A stretch of DNA of 64,000 nucleotides, taken from Isoetes taiwanensis (Eukaryota > Streptophyta > Lycopodiopsida > Isoetales > Isoetaceae). The DNA lies in assembly GCA_021234155.1 (NCBI GenBank), contig JAJEKV010000022.1:9800934-9864933 (forward strand), written 5' to 3'. Below the pieces are notes generated by a model that was given only the letters and a program-made list of their open reading frames with translations, was not told where the DNA came from and ran no database searches. The stretch's first letter is position 1, and each line of letters opens with the position of its first letter. The position numbers were made by a program, and so were the translations under genes. Shown one piece after another: positions 21,169-31,389 of the stretch.

Positions 21169-21807
21169 TGTTGGAATATTTTATTGCATAATCTTCTTAG
21201 GCAGAATGCCACACCTGGAAATGCTAACAAATGATCAGTGTGCTCACTCTTGCATTATGTATGAGCTAACACAGGCTCAAATCTTGAATGGCAGGGATTG
21301 CAACCTAAGGTTCAACTAGGGAGAGAGAAATGTCTGAACCTAATGGTTGTGTTATTGAAGGGGTGAATTTAACCTTTATATTTATTGGACCATTGAAGTA
21401 TTAAGTTTGCTTTATCTGAAGAATATGATCGAAGGAAATTTGGTAGCAACCGAAAATTAAATATAGAAACAGCGAACCGATCTGCTGAACCTGCTGCTTA
21501 ACCGTCGAAGCTAGTGTGAATAAGAGGAGCAACAGATAAGAACGAGATATAGAGAAAACAGGGGATTCGGCCTCAGAGGGCGAGCATTTCCAGACCACAT
21601 ATCAAATTGTATGAATGAATTGTATATTGACCATTGCCTTGCTACAGTGATTTGGCTTTAATGAATTTTATTCATACCTATGGTTGAAGGTTGAATTGTC
21701 AAGTTTGAATTTGAATGATAGAATAATGGCAATAGTCTCACAAGGTTGTTGCTTGATTCAATAAGATTGTCAATCTAAGTGATTGAATTTTTGCTCTAAT
21801 TCTCACA
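21169..21807 (+). repeat. 3' LTR of copia element B
   Basis: 639 bp, TGTTGGAATATT...TTCTCACA, eight transitions from the 5' LTR and no indel. Confidence 0.96.
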
Positions 21808-21812
21808 GGAAC
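21808..21812. repeat. Target site duplication of copia element B, right
   Basis: GGAAC, identical to 15991-15995; one copy belongs to the host exon. Confidence 0.95.
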
Positions 21813-23275
21813 ATCCAAAATTCTCTACCATAGCATTTGCAAAATTACAAAGTTGTTCTTTCTGTACATACGCCTATGACCCACTTTGTGTCACAGCCAT
21901 TGTTGCACATTGCATACACAGTTTTCATCCAATTTGCGCTTACATATGTTTCTCAAAGAGATCGACTTGTCCCTCTTGTGAGAGCCAGATGCCTCATAAT
22001 TGGTTCAGGTCCATTGGACTTCCATGTAGATCTGCAATGGAATCTGCTCCCAATTATAGTGCAGTGCAGTCCATTGAATGCACTCAAGATCCATCATTAA
22101 GCACACCTACTGACTTGGAGGAGCCTGATATAATTATGCAATCCATTGAAGATTGCACTTTATTATCTTCTACAAGCCCAAACTTGAAGAGAGACAATGT
22201 TGAACAAAGTAATAGTTGTAAAAGACTGAAAAGTAAGTTATTCTTATGAAGTATAACTACTTTGGATTTTTCTTCTATAAGTACTTATTTAGTTTGATAA
22301 TTTGAATGATGCAGGCAAAAGTTTGGATATTTCAAACTCTATAGTTGACATTTCTAACAGAATTGAAGACAATATTGTGCAAGTAATAGATGAAGAATGT
22401 GAAGCAGTGTTGAAGAATATAGATGATTATGTTTCCAATTTGGACAAACATGCTGATATTGTGGAGAAGACAATCACAGAGGAAGAAACTGATTTGGCAT
22501 CAGTTGGAGAATCTCCTTCTAAGAATAATTCCAAGCAGATTTCCTCCAGCAAACGAGCTCCATCCAAATCAATAACTAAGAAACTAAGGTGATTCTAGTG
22601 TGTTTCTTTCTGCCTGTTGTACTGATATAATTTCTCTAATAGTTGTCATTGCACAGTGCTAGTGTTGTTGGCAAGAAGCTTTTGGTTATTGAGCCAGAGG
22701 ATTTCCTGTACAAGGTTTTCAAAAAGGCTAAAGCAGTACTTGATGTGGTGGAAGGTGTCCAACTTCTTCCATCAAGAAAAGAGGTTCTTGCTGTCAGGCC
22801 AGGGACAGTGCAGTTCATGCATTTCGTCACCGAACATTTTGCTGTTGGTAAATGGTCTTCCAATCACTCAGTGATTAGCTGCCTGAGGTCTTTCATTCCT
22901 CAGTCCTTAGTGGATAAGTTTCTTTTCAAATGGATGCATCCTTTGAAAATGAAAGGAGGAACTTCTTGCTACATCAAGAAACTCACAAAAGTTTATGAGA
23001 AATGTCCAGAATTTAGCATGAGGACAACTTTGCTGATTGATCCTTACAGGTACGTGAATTTTAAGAATAATGCAGATTCCTGCATCACAGCAAGGTCCTT
23101 CATGCCTGACATAAATGACGGTGATTATCTGTTGAAGACTATAGTACCTTACTTGGAGAAGCTAATAACAGAAGTGAACGTAATTGCTTATGTACAGAGG
23201 TCTGTGCATTTTCGAAATCAGTATGATGAGAGAAGCACAAAAGTGTTGGAGGTAAAGACCATGGACTTGTCCTAA
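21808..23275 (+). pseudogene. Coiled-coil/RING-H2 protein of unknown function, 3' part (disrupted)
   Basis: After the GGAAC the frame of the 5' part continues (LEHPKFSTIAFAKLQSC). A zinc finger follows: CSFC, then CIHSFHPIC, then CPSC, which fits the C3H2C3 RING-H2 spacing C-X2-C...C-X-H-X2-H-X2-C...C-X2-C, though the first loop is short. RING-H2 proteins are commonly E3 ubiquitin ligases, but that role is inferred. Two further introns have proper GT-AG ends and keep phase: donor after RLK near 22229, acceptor GATGCAG before 22317; donor near 22589, acceptor GCACAG before 22658. The last exon (to TAA 23273-23275) encodes about 200 residues (VVGKKLLVIEPEDFLYKVFK onward) that I cannot assign. 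The absence of stops apart from the insertion suggests the gene was working until recently. Confidence 0.65.
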
Positions 23276-23513
23276 ACTGTTGTATGTTTTCTTAATATTA
23301 GATCCCTTTTTTATTGTAATTTGATGTTTATCAACACCACAAACGTTTAAAGAACTTTATAATTCTCTGGTATGCAGTTCCCGTTATAATGGGCTCAAAT
23401 ATCCCGCATGCTTTGGCCACAAAATATCGCCAAAACAGCAACCCCAAAATTAGCACAAACCTAACACAAAGTTAGCAATATCCCACATGCATATATCACA
23501 AAATTCGTGCGCA

Positions 23514-23524
23514 TATATAAATAG
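23514..23524 (+). promoter_or_regulatory. Possible TATA box
   Basis: TATATAAATAG is a strong match to plant TATA boxes and is followed by GC-poor DNA without a clear gene before the LTR element at 23649. If real, it would have driven a plus-strand transcript now interrupted by that element; the acidic ORF at 27353 is the only downstream candidate. Confidence 0.3.
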
Positions 23525-23648
23525 CTTTTTGCTGCTTCATTGAAGAGTGTGGATAGAGATTAGATGATGAAAAGTTATGGCTCTCTGGCTTGTAATCTTC
23601 AGTTACAGGCCAGAGTGTCATGACCTTTCAAAATGTAATCCTCGTCCA

Positions 23649-24001
23649 TGTTAACCACCTAGTGGTTAACATTGTGCATGCACATGTTAGGTGCATGCAC
23701 ATGTTAGGTGTCAGTGGTGGCAGACTGCCACTTGGCATGATTAGGTTAACATAAGTGTAGGGATTAGATTTAGTTAGATGTACGGCTCAGATTTGCGGTC
23801 TATATATTAGACCGGAGCCTCTTCATTTGTACTCAGGTTTATCTCAAATTTGGAGAGCCTCACTTGGCCACGTTCCCTTCATTCTTTGTACATATTTGTT
23901 TGTCTTGTTCTTGTTTCGTGATCATGAGCATGGCAGCCTTGTAGCATCCGGCAGTCATAGACTGCTGCTGCAGGGTGCATGCCAAGAACTCACAACTAAC
24001 A
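23649..24001 (+). repeat. 5' LTR of the non-autonomous element
   Basis: 353 bp, TGTTAACC...AACTAACA. It contains a near-perfect internal palindrome at its start (GTTAACCACCTAGTGGTTAAC) and a doubled GTGCATGCACATGTTAG. The internal palindrome is 21 bases and overlaps the LTR terminus. Confidence 0.93.
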
Positions 24002-25679
24002 CTGGTGCCGTTATGCCGGGTTCGCTCGTGATCACTTTCTTCAGCCTTGCTGTTTTGCTGTTGTCCTTGATGCCCTTACCATCATCAGTTCTTGAATACT
24101 CCTTATCTCAAACTCCCTTATTTGGCCCAACCAGCTGTTGAATTGGTCCGGCTGGAGGCCCTTTTGTCAATTAGTTCGTTTGCCCAACCAGATGTTCATG
24201 AAATTTATCTGGAGGCCTTAGCAATTAGTCTTGTCATGGAAAGAGTTTTCAAAACTCTATTTTTTATGGTGCAGCAAGCGCAGTTTTACAGTCTAAGGAT
24301 TTTTGGAGTGGTGACAGCACTCCTCTTTTTGCAAACAAGATTATCAGAAAAACCTATTGATTCGTTTTATTATCTTCTATTATGGCAAAACTGTGCCCTC
24401 TGTTTCTGCACAGCAAAAAGCACTCTTATTCTTCATGTTTTTCTGCATATCAGCAAGATGGGAAGAGGCCCAACGGCTCTTCTTGTCTTTTCACATCATT
24501 TTTGGGCGAGTTGAGCTCTGATTTCTTAGAGTTCTTTCCAGAACTTCATCTCTAGTACAGATATATGTTCTTTATTGGTATATTTTCCAGTGGCAAAACT
24601 CGTTTTGGCCGAATCCTGTTATTCATGGTGGACAAAGCTCTGTTTTTACAACACAAGGTGTGATGGGAAGGCCTTTCTTCAAGTATTCGGGCTCAAATTT
24701 GTCTCACTTCTTCACTTTTTTAAGAGGGCCAGCATCCCTGCTAGCCCCCATCCATCTGCCTCACGTATATCACAGCTGCAGAGCACTATTCAAGCAAGCA
24801 TATTTATACAAATTCTGGAAGCCTCCACTCGGATTACTCTAGGCTCTCTGGCTCGTGCACATATTCACATCAGTCCAGGCTCGAAGATTTCTTTCCTACA
24901 ATCTTTCTGAGGCGTTTATGGCACCGATTCCTGTAAACAAATGGCTCAGCTACCACACATCCAGCCACTTCCTATCCATCAACGCTTCCATTTCGGCACC
25001 ATATCAGGATGATCCCCTTTCTGCAAATCTATCTTTAGCATGCGCATTTCAAGGCACATCTTCAGCCCATTCGCTATCATATCCTCCGGAAATAGAAGTA
25101 ACAGCATCCTCTGCAAAACAAGTACGTATCTTTATCAGTTAAGAAGAAAAAACTCTGTAATCATTGAATCCCATTTTTTATCTGTGTAGCATTCCGGCTT
25201 TATCTAGTCATGCTAAAACAGAAACATTTTCTGGGCTACATTCTGTTATTTCGCTTCAAGAGGGCCAGCCCTTTTTTACAGCCCCCATCCTTTGCTCAGC
25301 CTAAACAGCCACGCCATTTCCAGTATCATCTGCTATTCGGAAGCATCTGCAAATACAAGGAAGGTTATCAAAGAAAGAGCACATTTTTGACGCCGTAGGC
25401 ACAGATTCTGGTTCAAATCTTCATATTCAGTCTTCAAATCAACCTTGAAGCCGATTTGTAAGCATCGAAGCATCTTTCCTCAGTTTAGCATGCTGGAATC
25501 ACGCTGCCATAACCTATTCTGGCTCCGCACTTTCTTCACCACCGCTTCTTTATCAGACCAGAAACCACAGAACGCCAGTTTGCAAGTTCTATCCAGATCC
25601 GGATTGAAGGCCGATATTCTGCAGCTCGTCATGCCCTCTGCAATAGCAAGATGGATCACCGCCATAATAGCCGGCCATC

Positions 25680-26040
25680 CGTGCTCTGTAAGTTTATGCT
25701 TCTTTTGGCCCCACGCTCTGTTTTACGAAATATTCCAGGTTGATAACGGGCCACGCTAAGTTTTTGGTCCACGCTCACGCTTCTTTCCACGGCCCACGAC
25801 CACGCTCTGTATTTTTGCCCACGATTGACCACGCAAATTGACCACGCAGATTGACCACGCAAAAGCCACGCTCTGTAATTTTTGTCCTCACAAAACCCAC
25901 GCTCTGTTTTTTAAGACCACGCTTTGCCACGCTCTTCATGCTTTTTATTTCCGATGCTCATGGTGCTGACCCACGGACCACACTGACGTCCACGCTCACG
26001 CTCCCCTATGGCTGATCACGGGGCACGCTTTTATGGTGCT
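25680..26040 (+). repeat. CCACGCTCTG-rich block inside the non-autonomous element
   Basis: CCACGCT, CCACGCTCTG and TTGACCACGCA occur many times in 360 bases, some at regular spacing (ATTGACCACGCA three times at 25823-25862). It is non-coding. It could be a packaging or regulatory tract or simple slippage. Confidence 0.7.
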
Positions 26041-26349
26041 TACTTTTTTAAGCCCCCTATCATACTTGTTTTTAAGTAAACTTTTGGGCATTGTTTGTTC
26101 AAATGGACTTCCCTAAGGGGATAGTCTTCATATTTTTCTTGCCCCAGTTCCTATGATCCACGTTCTGCATCGATATTCTTTCGGATCTTATCCGTCATCG
26201 ACACATTCATGAAGATCTTTTACGGCGACACAACCCAACCATTACCATTATTTTCGCCCCTAAATTTTTGGCACCATGTTGTAATTGTCGGACTTGTCTT
26301 ATAAAAGTCTGTGCCAGTGTTCGTGCTAAAAACTTTTAGGGGGAGGCAG

Positions 26350-26705
26350 TGTTAACCACCTAGTGGTTAACATTGTGCATGCACATGTTAGGTGCATGCA
26401 CATGTTAGGTGTCAGTGGTGGCAGACTGACACTTGGCATGATTAGGTTAACATAAGTGTAGGGATTAGATTTAGTTAGATGTGCGGCTCAGATTTGCGGT
26501 CTACACTATATTAGACTGGAGCCTCTTCATTTGTACTCAGGTTTATCTCAAATTTGGAGAGCCTCACTTGGCCATGTTCCCTTCATTCTTTGTACATATT
26601 TGTTTGTCTTGTTCTTGTTTTGTGATCATGAGCATGGCAGCCTTGTAGCATCCGGCAGTCATAGACTGCTGCTGCAGGGTGCATGCCAAGAACTCACAAC
26701 TAACA
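26350..26705 (+). repeat. 3' LTR of the non-autonomous element
   Basis: 356 bp. It differs from the 5' LTR by about five substitutions and a 3-base insertion (CTACACTATATT versus CTATATATT). Confidence 0.93.
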
Positions 26706-26710
26706 GTCCA

Positions 26711-27352
26711 CCCTTTTTTTTAGTAATGGGCTCAAATATCCCACATGCATTCAATGTTCCACATGTTACCAAATCAACAATTTCCATATCAACAAATGCC
26801 AAATGAATGGATTATGTTAAGGCATATTGTGTACCTATGCATATTGTGTTTGGTAAAGCGTGAGTCAACAATTTTCAAGTCAACAAATGTGAATCACCCC
26901 CAAGCATTTGGTAAAGCATAAGTCAACAATTTTGACCTATGCTATTCTATGCATTATGTTAAGGCATATTGTGTAAGACAACAATTTCCAAGTCAACAAG
27001 TGTGAATCACCCCCTTTGTTATATGTTTGACTTTCATTGACCAACATGTTTGGTGAAACGTAAGTCAATAATTTTGAAGTTAACAAGCAATTTACACTAA
27101 CTAATTATAATTACAATTACTAAACAAGTGCCAAGCCAACATAAGATGATTGGTGCCCAAAAAAGAATGGCCATTTCAGGATAGATATATATATATATTT
27201 TTTTAATGTTTTAGAAAATAAAATTATGGTCATTTCGAGGTGATTACATTTCACTTCGTATCCTACTAAATCATTACGATTAAGATACTAATGGTACGAA
27301 AATCCTAAAATCGTAGCCTACGAAATTAATTTCACGCCAGCCTTTATAGGCT
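26711..27352. other. AT-rich intergenic stretch
   Basis: It holds a repeated phrase around AGTCAACAATTT and GTGAATCACCCCC (26860-27070), a TA microsatellite near 27187, and TAATGGGCTCAAATATCCCA (from 26724), which also occurs at 23388. No gene was recognised. Confidence 0.5.
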
Positions 27353-27823
27353 ATGGTCGTGAGGGAGAAGCATCCTCCAATTCTTCTAAACAGAATGCTG
27401 AAACGCTGCCGCTCTCTCTCCCAGTCTGCTTCCCCTGCCCCTGGCCCTTCCAAGTGCCGGTCCTTGCTTTCCTTACCTTTGGCACAGGTCCTCGCGAGTT
27501 ATGGCATAGGATCTTGGACAATTCCTTTGCAGGTGCCCAGTTCTGGTGAAACCAATTCTGTCGAGAATTCTTTTGAGAGCCCCGAGCAGCAGCCCGAGTA
27601 CAGCAGCTCCTCTTCTGAAAGCTCTGAAGACTCTCTTTCTGAGCTTTCAGAAGAGGTGGATTCTTCACAATTCGATTTCTCTGACGTGGATTCCTCCGAG
27701 GAGCAGTATGATTCTGAAGATGAGGTATGGAGCGAACATGAGACGACCAGCGAAGAAGAAGACCCGGACGAAGAAGAAGAAGAATTTTTTTTGGAATTTC
27801 AAAATTGGCTAGAGAGTAAGTAG
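27353..27823 (+). CDS. Small acidic protein, unknown function
   Basis: 156 residues from an ATG, or ending ENEA at 27898 if a 72-base GT-AG intron (27816-27887) is spliced. The N-terminal third is basic and Ser/Pro-rich (KRCRSLSQSASPAPGPSKC). The rest is a run of Glu, Ser and Asp (SSSSESSEDSLSELSEE, then TSEEEDPDEEEEEFF), giving a strongly acidic C-terminus without a fold I recognise. It lies downstream of a non-autonomous LTR element and upstream of a minisatellite. The codon pattern is not obviously random in this frame, but a minus-strand ORF of 161 residues covers the same bases, so expression is uncertain. Confidence 0.4.
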   Translation: MVVREKHPPILLNRMLKRCRSLSQSASPAPGPSKCRSLLSLPLAQVLASYGIGSWTIPLQVPSSGETNSVENSFESPEQQPEYSSSSSESSEDSLSELSEEVDSSQFDFSDVDSSEEQYDSEDEVWSEHETTSEEEDPDEEEEEFFLEFQNWLESK

Positions 27824-27955
27824 CATGCAATTTCAATTTTTGCTTTCTTTCCCATGAGCTTTTTAACTTTCTGAACTTTTCTTACAGATGAAGCTTGAAG
27901 TCCCGGCAGCTCACGAAGACATTTTTTGTTTTTTTTTTCTTTTGATCAAGTTCAG

Positions 27956-28450
27956 AAACAGGCCTTTTGTGCCTTTGTAATTTTTTAAAAAACAGATGCT
28001 ATAGGCCTTAGTGCCTTTCTTTGTAATGGCCTTAGTGCCTTTCTTTGTAATGACCCTTCTGTGAAACAGGCCTTAGTGCCTTTGAAATGTAATGGTTGTG
28101 CCGACCCTACTGTAACACAGGCCTTAGTGCCTATTTTAATATATGATGGCCTTGTGCCTTTCTGAAAATTTCTGGTTTTGTTTTCTGTTTTAATCAATTA
28201 GTTTTGTAATACCTTTTTATTATGCCTTCAGTTTAATCCAGGCCTTGTGCCTTTTGTTTAATCCAAGCCTTAGTGCCTTTAATTGTAATGGCATTGTGTC
28301 GACTGTAATTCAGGCCTTGTGCCTTTTATAATCCAGGCCTTAGTGCCTTCTTTAATGTGGATGATGGCCTTGTGCCTTTCTGTAAATTTGTGGTTTTGTT
28401 ATACCTTGTGCCTTGTGTAAATTTGTGCCTTGTGTCTTTTTCTAATTCTG
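27956..28450. repeat. GGCCTTAGTGCCTTT minisatellite
   Basis: Variants of (A)GGCCTT(A)GTGCCTTT recur about 16 times at uneven intervals, separated by short T-rich or GTAATG-type spacers. The unit has dyad character (AGGC...GCCT). It lies between the acidic ORF and the DDE transposase remnant. No coding use was seen. Confidence 0.85.
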
Positions 28451-28584
28451 TTTTACCTTGGCATTCAACATTCGAGTACAAAATTCTGTAACTGAAGCAT
28501 CAAAAATGAGAATGCAAAATACAGAAACTTCTTTATATTCATAAAAGTACCTATACAGTACCCTTTACACAATTGATCTTTCCA

Positions 28585-30360
28585 CTATTCCAACAACATG
28601 GGAAGCCTCTCTAGAATATCTTGTTCTTCTCTGGCACTTAGAGTGTAAACCACTCCCCGCTTAACAACGTGCATTGCTTGAACCAACCTGACTTTGTTCT
28701 TTGCAACTTGAGTGGCATAAACAATTGCTTTATTTCCTCTACAAAACTTGTAGCTGGATTTACAATTCACCAACTTCTCATAGTATGTCCCTTCTATGAC
28801 CTCATCCCCTTTCACAAACTTCTGCCCTTGCATATCTACAAAGTCTTCTAACACCAAGTACTTAGCTTTGGTACATAGGATAAGGTAGAATTTCACATTC
28901 TCGTGATTGTTATTTGGAGCCACCACTGCAAAGACATCACCTATAGATACTTGCATGCTACATAAGTCAGCGCTGCCAATATATGCTTCTTCTCCTTCAT
29001 CATGTACTTCTTCTTCAATAATAGCTTTGATGGGCTGTACCACAACTAGTCCAAACTTCTTAGTATACGATACATTGGGGCAAGATTCCCAATTCAAATC
29101 TAAACAATATGTGCAAAAGCAAGAGAGGTTTCTGACCTGTAAATGTGTCATGCGATTTGAACACCCATGGAAACAATGAAGGTTTCTAGATCCTTCAATA
29201 GGACGTGCTTCCCACTGATTTTTTCTGTCCACTTGTCCTATTTCAACCTCCCAAAAATTTCTACTTACAGTTTGAATCTTCTTTTTATATGTTGTGGGTG
29301 CTGCTGTTGACATGTATTGCTTTAGCCATTCCACCACCTCGTGTGCATTGGTCATCTTGCTGCCCTTCAACTGTGTTGCTCTCAAAGCCCTCTTTATTAC
29401 TGCTCCTGCACCATCATGTTCTCCCTTCCCATGGCTAGAGCACCAAAAGTTCCACATCATGTCTAAACCTGTTAAAGATTTGAATCTAGCATCAAAGTAA
29501 AATGATTTTTTACCTTTGAATTGTGCGGCTGCACCATCTGAGAAGACATAATGCTTCTTCAAAGTGATTTCCTTCTCTTGCATCCAATGATTGTGTAAGA
29601 GAAAGCAATGTCGCACAAAAAAAAGAATGTTTTTCGGTCATCGATATATAAAAATGTTCTTCCTTGATCATTTCTTGTGTCTCAGGATCCTTTCTATATG
29701 TGAGGTGCACAAGAATAGTGATCTGCTCATTATGCCAATGCTTGGACTGAACTTCATTCTGCTCCTTGAAAGAGTAATTCTCTGCAAAGTCAACCACTGA
29801 TACAATAGTATCATTAGCAAACATATTCAAGTAGTTGTTCAAACATGGCTTGTCGCCATTTATACCTGAAATTATGTGTCACAAACTCCTTTGCTTTTAG
29901 ATCTGAAGGTTTCCATCAAAACATTGGGTAAAGTCTCGTAAATATTGATGCTCAATTCTTTTTTGGGTTTGCCATTTTTATCCTTACCAATTTCAATGTA
30001 GTCTATGTTCTCCCAAGTGATTTTTGAGGTAATCGTCCTTTGTTTCTTCTTTTGGACACCTTTCCATTTTGTCCACACCACATTTTTCGCAAGTTCCGAC
30101 AAGCATGCTTCATTGTGCCACTCCTCACCTTCGGGGCTTTGGGCAAATCATGCTTCTCCACATGTCACATTAGATCGCCAAACATGTCTTTGCGCATTGC
30201 ACCCTACTTGGCTTGCCGCGGTGGCACATATCTTGCACTCACAACGTGAATCCCCTCCGGGTGGTTCATGTGTTAAGGAGGAGCACGGTGCACTCGATGT
30301 ATGTGGTCCCGCTTCATCCCCGAAGTGTTGCCTCCATCGCCAAAGTGGCCTTTAGTTATC
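28585..30360 (-). pseudogene. DDE-type transposase-like protein, frameshifted
   Basis: Read on the minus strand: a Cys-rich N-terminal part (CECKICA, near 30235) with one TGA; a basic linker (29872-30102); the block SVVDFAENYSFKEQNEVQSK then HWHNEQITI (29510-29842); then the 343-residue frame 28585-29616 with VFSDGAAAQFKGKKSFYF and SHGKGEHDGAGAVIKRAL. The first D of DFAENY, the D of FSDGA and a downstream acidic residue in the SHGKGEHDG block are candidate DDE/D residues. I know this combination from uncharacterised transposase-like proteins of animals, so its presence beside plant elements is notable; I cannot name the superfamily. Frame changes near 29830 and 29615 and one stop show decay. 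Confidence 0.65.
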
Positions 30361-30862
30361 CAGAGCCTCATCGTAAAGCGATGCATTTTATGGGATAAAT
30401 TACTTCATCTAAGCTATCCATTTTAAGGTGTGAATCATTCATAGATGCGTGCGGGTAAACAACATTTGTTGTGATTTAGATCGGGGGATCTCGGCGATAC
30501 GCCCCTCTTTTACCTTGAGGAGGGATGAGACAATTGAGCCTTTGCTTTTTTCTTGTGTCGACATGTTAGAGCTTGCTTGGCGGTGGCTTACAGGTCTTTT
30601 CCATTGTGACTTGAATAGTGTGAGTCCCCTATTGTCGATTTATCCCTGGTTCTTGGGACAAGTTGGGAAGAGGGCTTTCCACTTAACATGCTTGGATCAT
30701 GCAGGGGTCCATCACGGAAGAGGCGAATCTTCAAGGACAGCTCTTTTCAGATATGCAAGTGCTTAGCGATGCGTAGTCGCATTGTGAAAGTACAGTGTTC
30801 TTCCTTAAGGATGACATCAAAAAGTGTCATTTGGAACAATATCTTGATTCACACCTACTCAT
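30361..30862. other. Intergenic stretch between transposase remnant and element C
   Basis: An ORF at 30449-30766 (plus) has no motif. The last five bases, CTCAT (30858-30862), resemble CTCCT after element C and may be a mutated target duplication. Confidence 0.4.
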
Positions 30863-31374
30863 TGTTAGAATCGGAAGCTTGGGTTTTGAACCGTATGCCA
30901 AGACTCGCCTCCTTCAACAAACCACACCTATCTCTTGATACATGCACATATATGCACTTTTCGACCTTGTTATTCTACGTCCTATCATTTCATCTATATA
31001 TTTTCTTATCAACTGGATATATACACTTGTGTCGATAAATTGCATGCCCTTCATATAGAAGTTTTCCAACTTGCCTAAATATTCGGATGCCACAACTTGT
31101 CCTTAAATTCAGGTTAATAGATTGACTTTGATCCATTTGACGGTCAACCCAAAACCCTAGCGGTAGGGGGTATCAAGCATTTTCTGGCCGAGCTAACAGC
31201 GTCACGGGTATTTTCCAGCCGCCACCTTAATTTTCCACATATTTTTCACATACTTCCTTAGGTTGATCTACTGCCCACTTTGCTTCTCATAGATCAATGT
31301 TGGCACTCTAATCTCTTGCCCTTGCTTCTCATAGATTAGAATATCACGCGACACATAATTTGTCATTTCCAGCA
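30863..31374 (-). repeat. 3' LTR of element C
   Basis: About 512 bp, TGTTAGAATCGG...TTTCCAGCA on the plus strand. It aligns with 35529-36044 with many small differences, so the element is old. Confidence 0.88.
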
Positions 31375-31389
31375 TTCCCCCTTCATGTG

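Larger units (their letters stand above)
15996..21807 (+). mobile_element. Ty1/copia LTR retrotransposon B, recent insertion
   Basis: Complete element of 5,812 bp with two 639-bp LTRs, PBS, gag, protease, integrase, RT, RNase H, polypurine tract and a perfect GGAAC target duplication. The LTRs differ at eight positions by eye, all transitions (about 1.25 percent), so it is young relative to the other elements here. It sits inside a coding exon of the coiled-coil/RING-H2 gene. Two single-base frame changes (near 18245 and 19192) and one TAG (20589-20591) break pol, so this copy is defective although nearly intact. Confidence 0.97.
23649..26705 (+). mobile_element. Non-autonomous LTR retrotransposon without recognisable proteins
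   Basis: LTRs of 353 and 356 bp flank 2,348 bp. The target duplication is GTCCA (23644-23648 and 26706-26710). A PBS-like TGGTGCCGTTATGCCGGG follows the 5' LTR at 24003, and AGGGGGAGGCAG precedes the 3' LTR. The internal part has no gag or pol similarity that I can see; the longest ORF (24092-24514, 140 residues) has no motif. The element is therefore a LARD-like passenger needing enzymes from elsewhere. A CTTTTAGGGGGAGGC end is common in Ty3/gypsy elements, suggesting gypsy as helper, but this is inference. Confidence 0.9.

Noticed and set aside
23555-23640. GATGATGA followed by a stem as a box C/D snoRNA
   Set aside because: A C-box-like string is present but no D box CTGA and no convincing terminal stem.
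24092-24910. ORFs of 111-140 residues inside the non-autonomous LTR element
   Set aside because: No zinc knuckle, protease, RT or other motif, and composition is like the surrounding non-coding DNA.
30449-31038. Plus-strand ORFs before and inside the LTR of element C
   Set aside because: The second runs into the LTR and neither has a motif.
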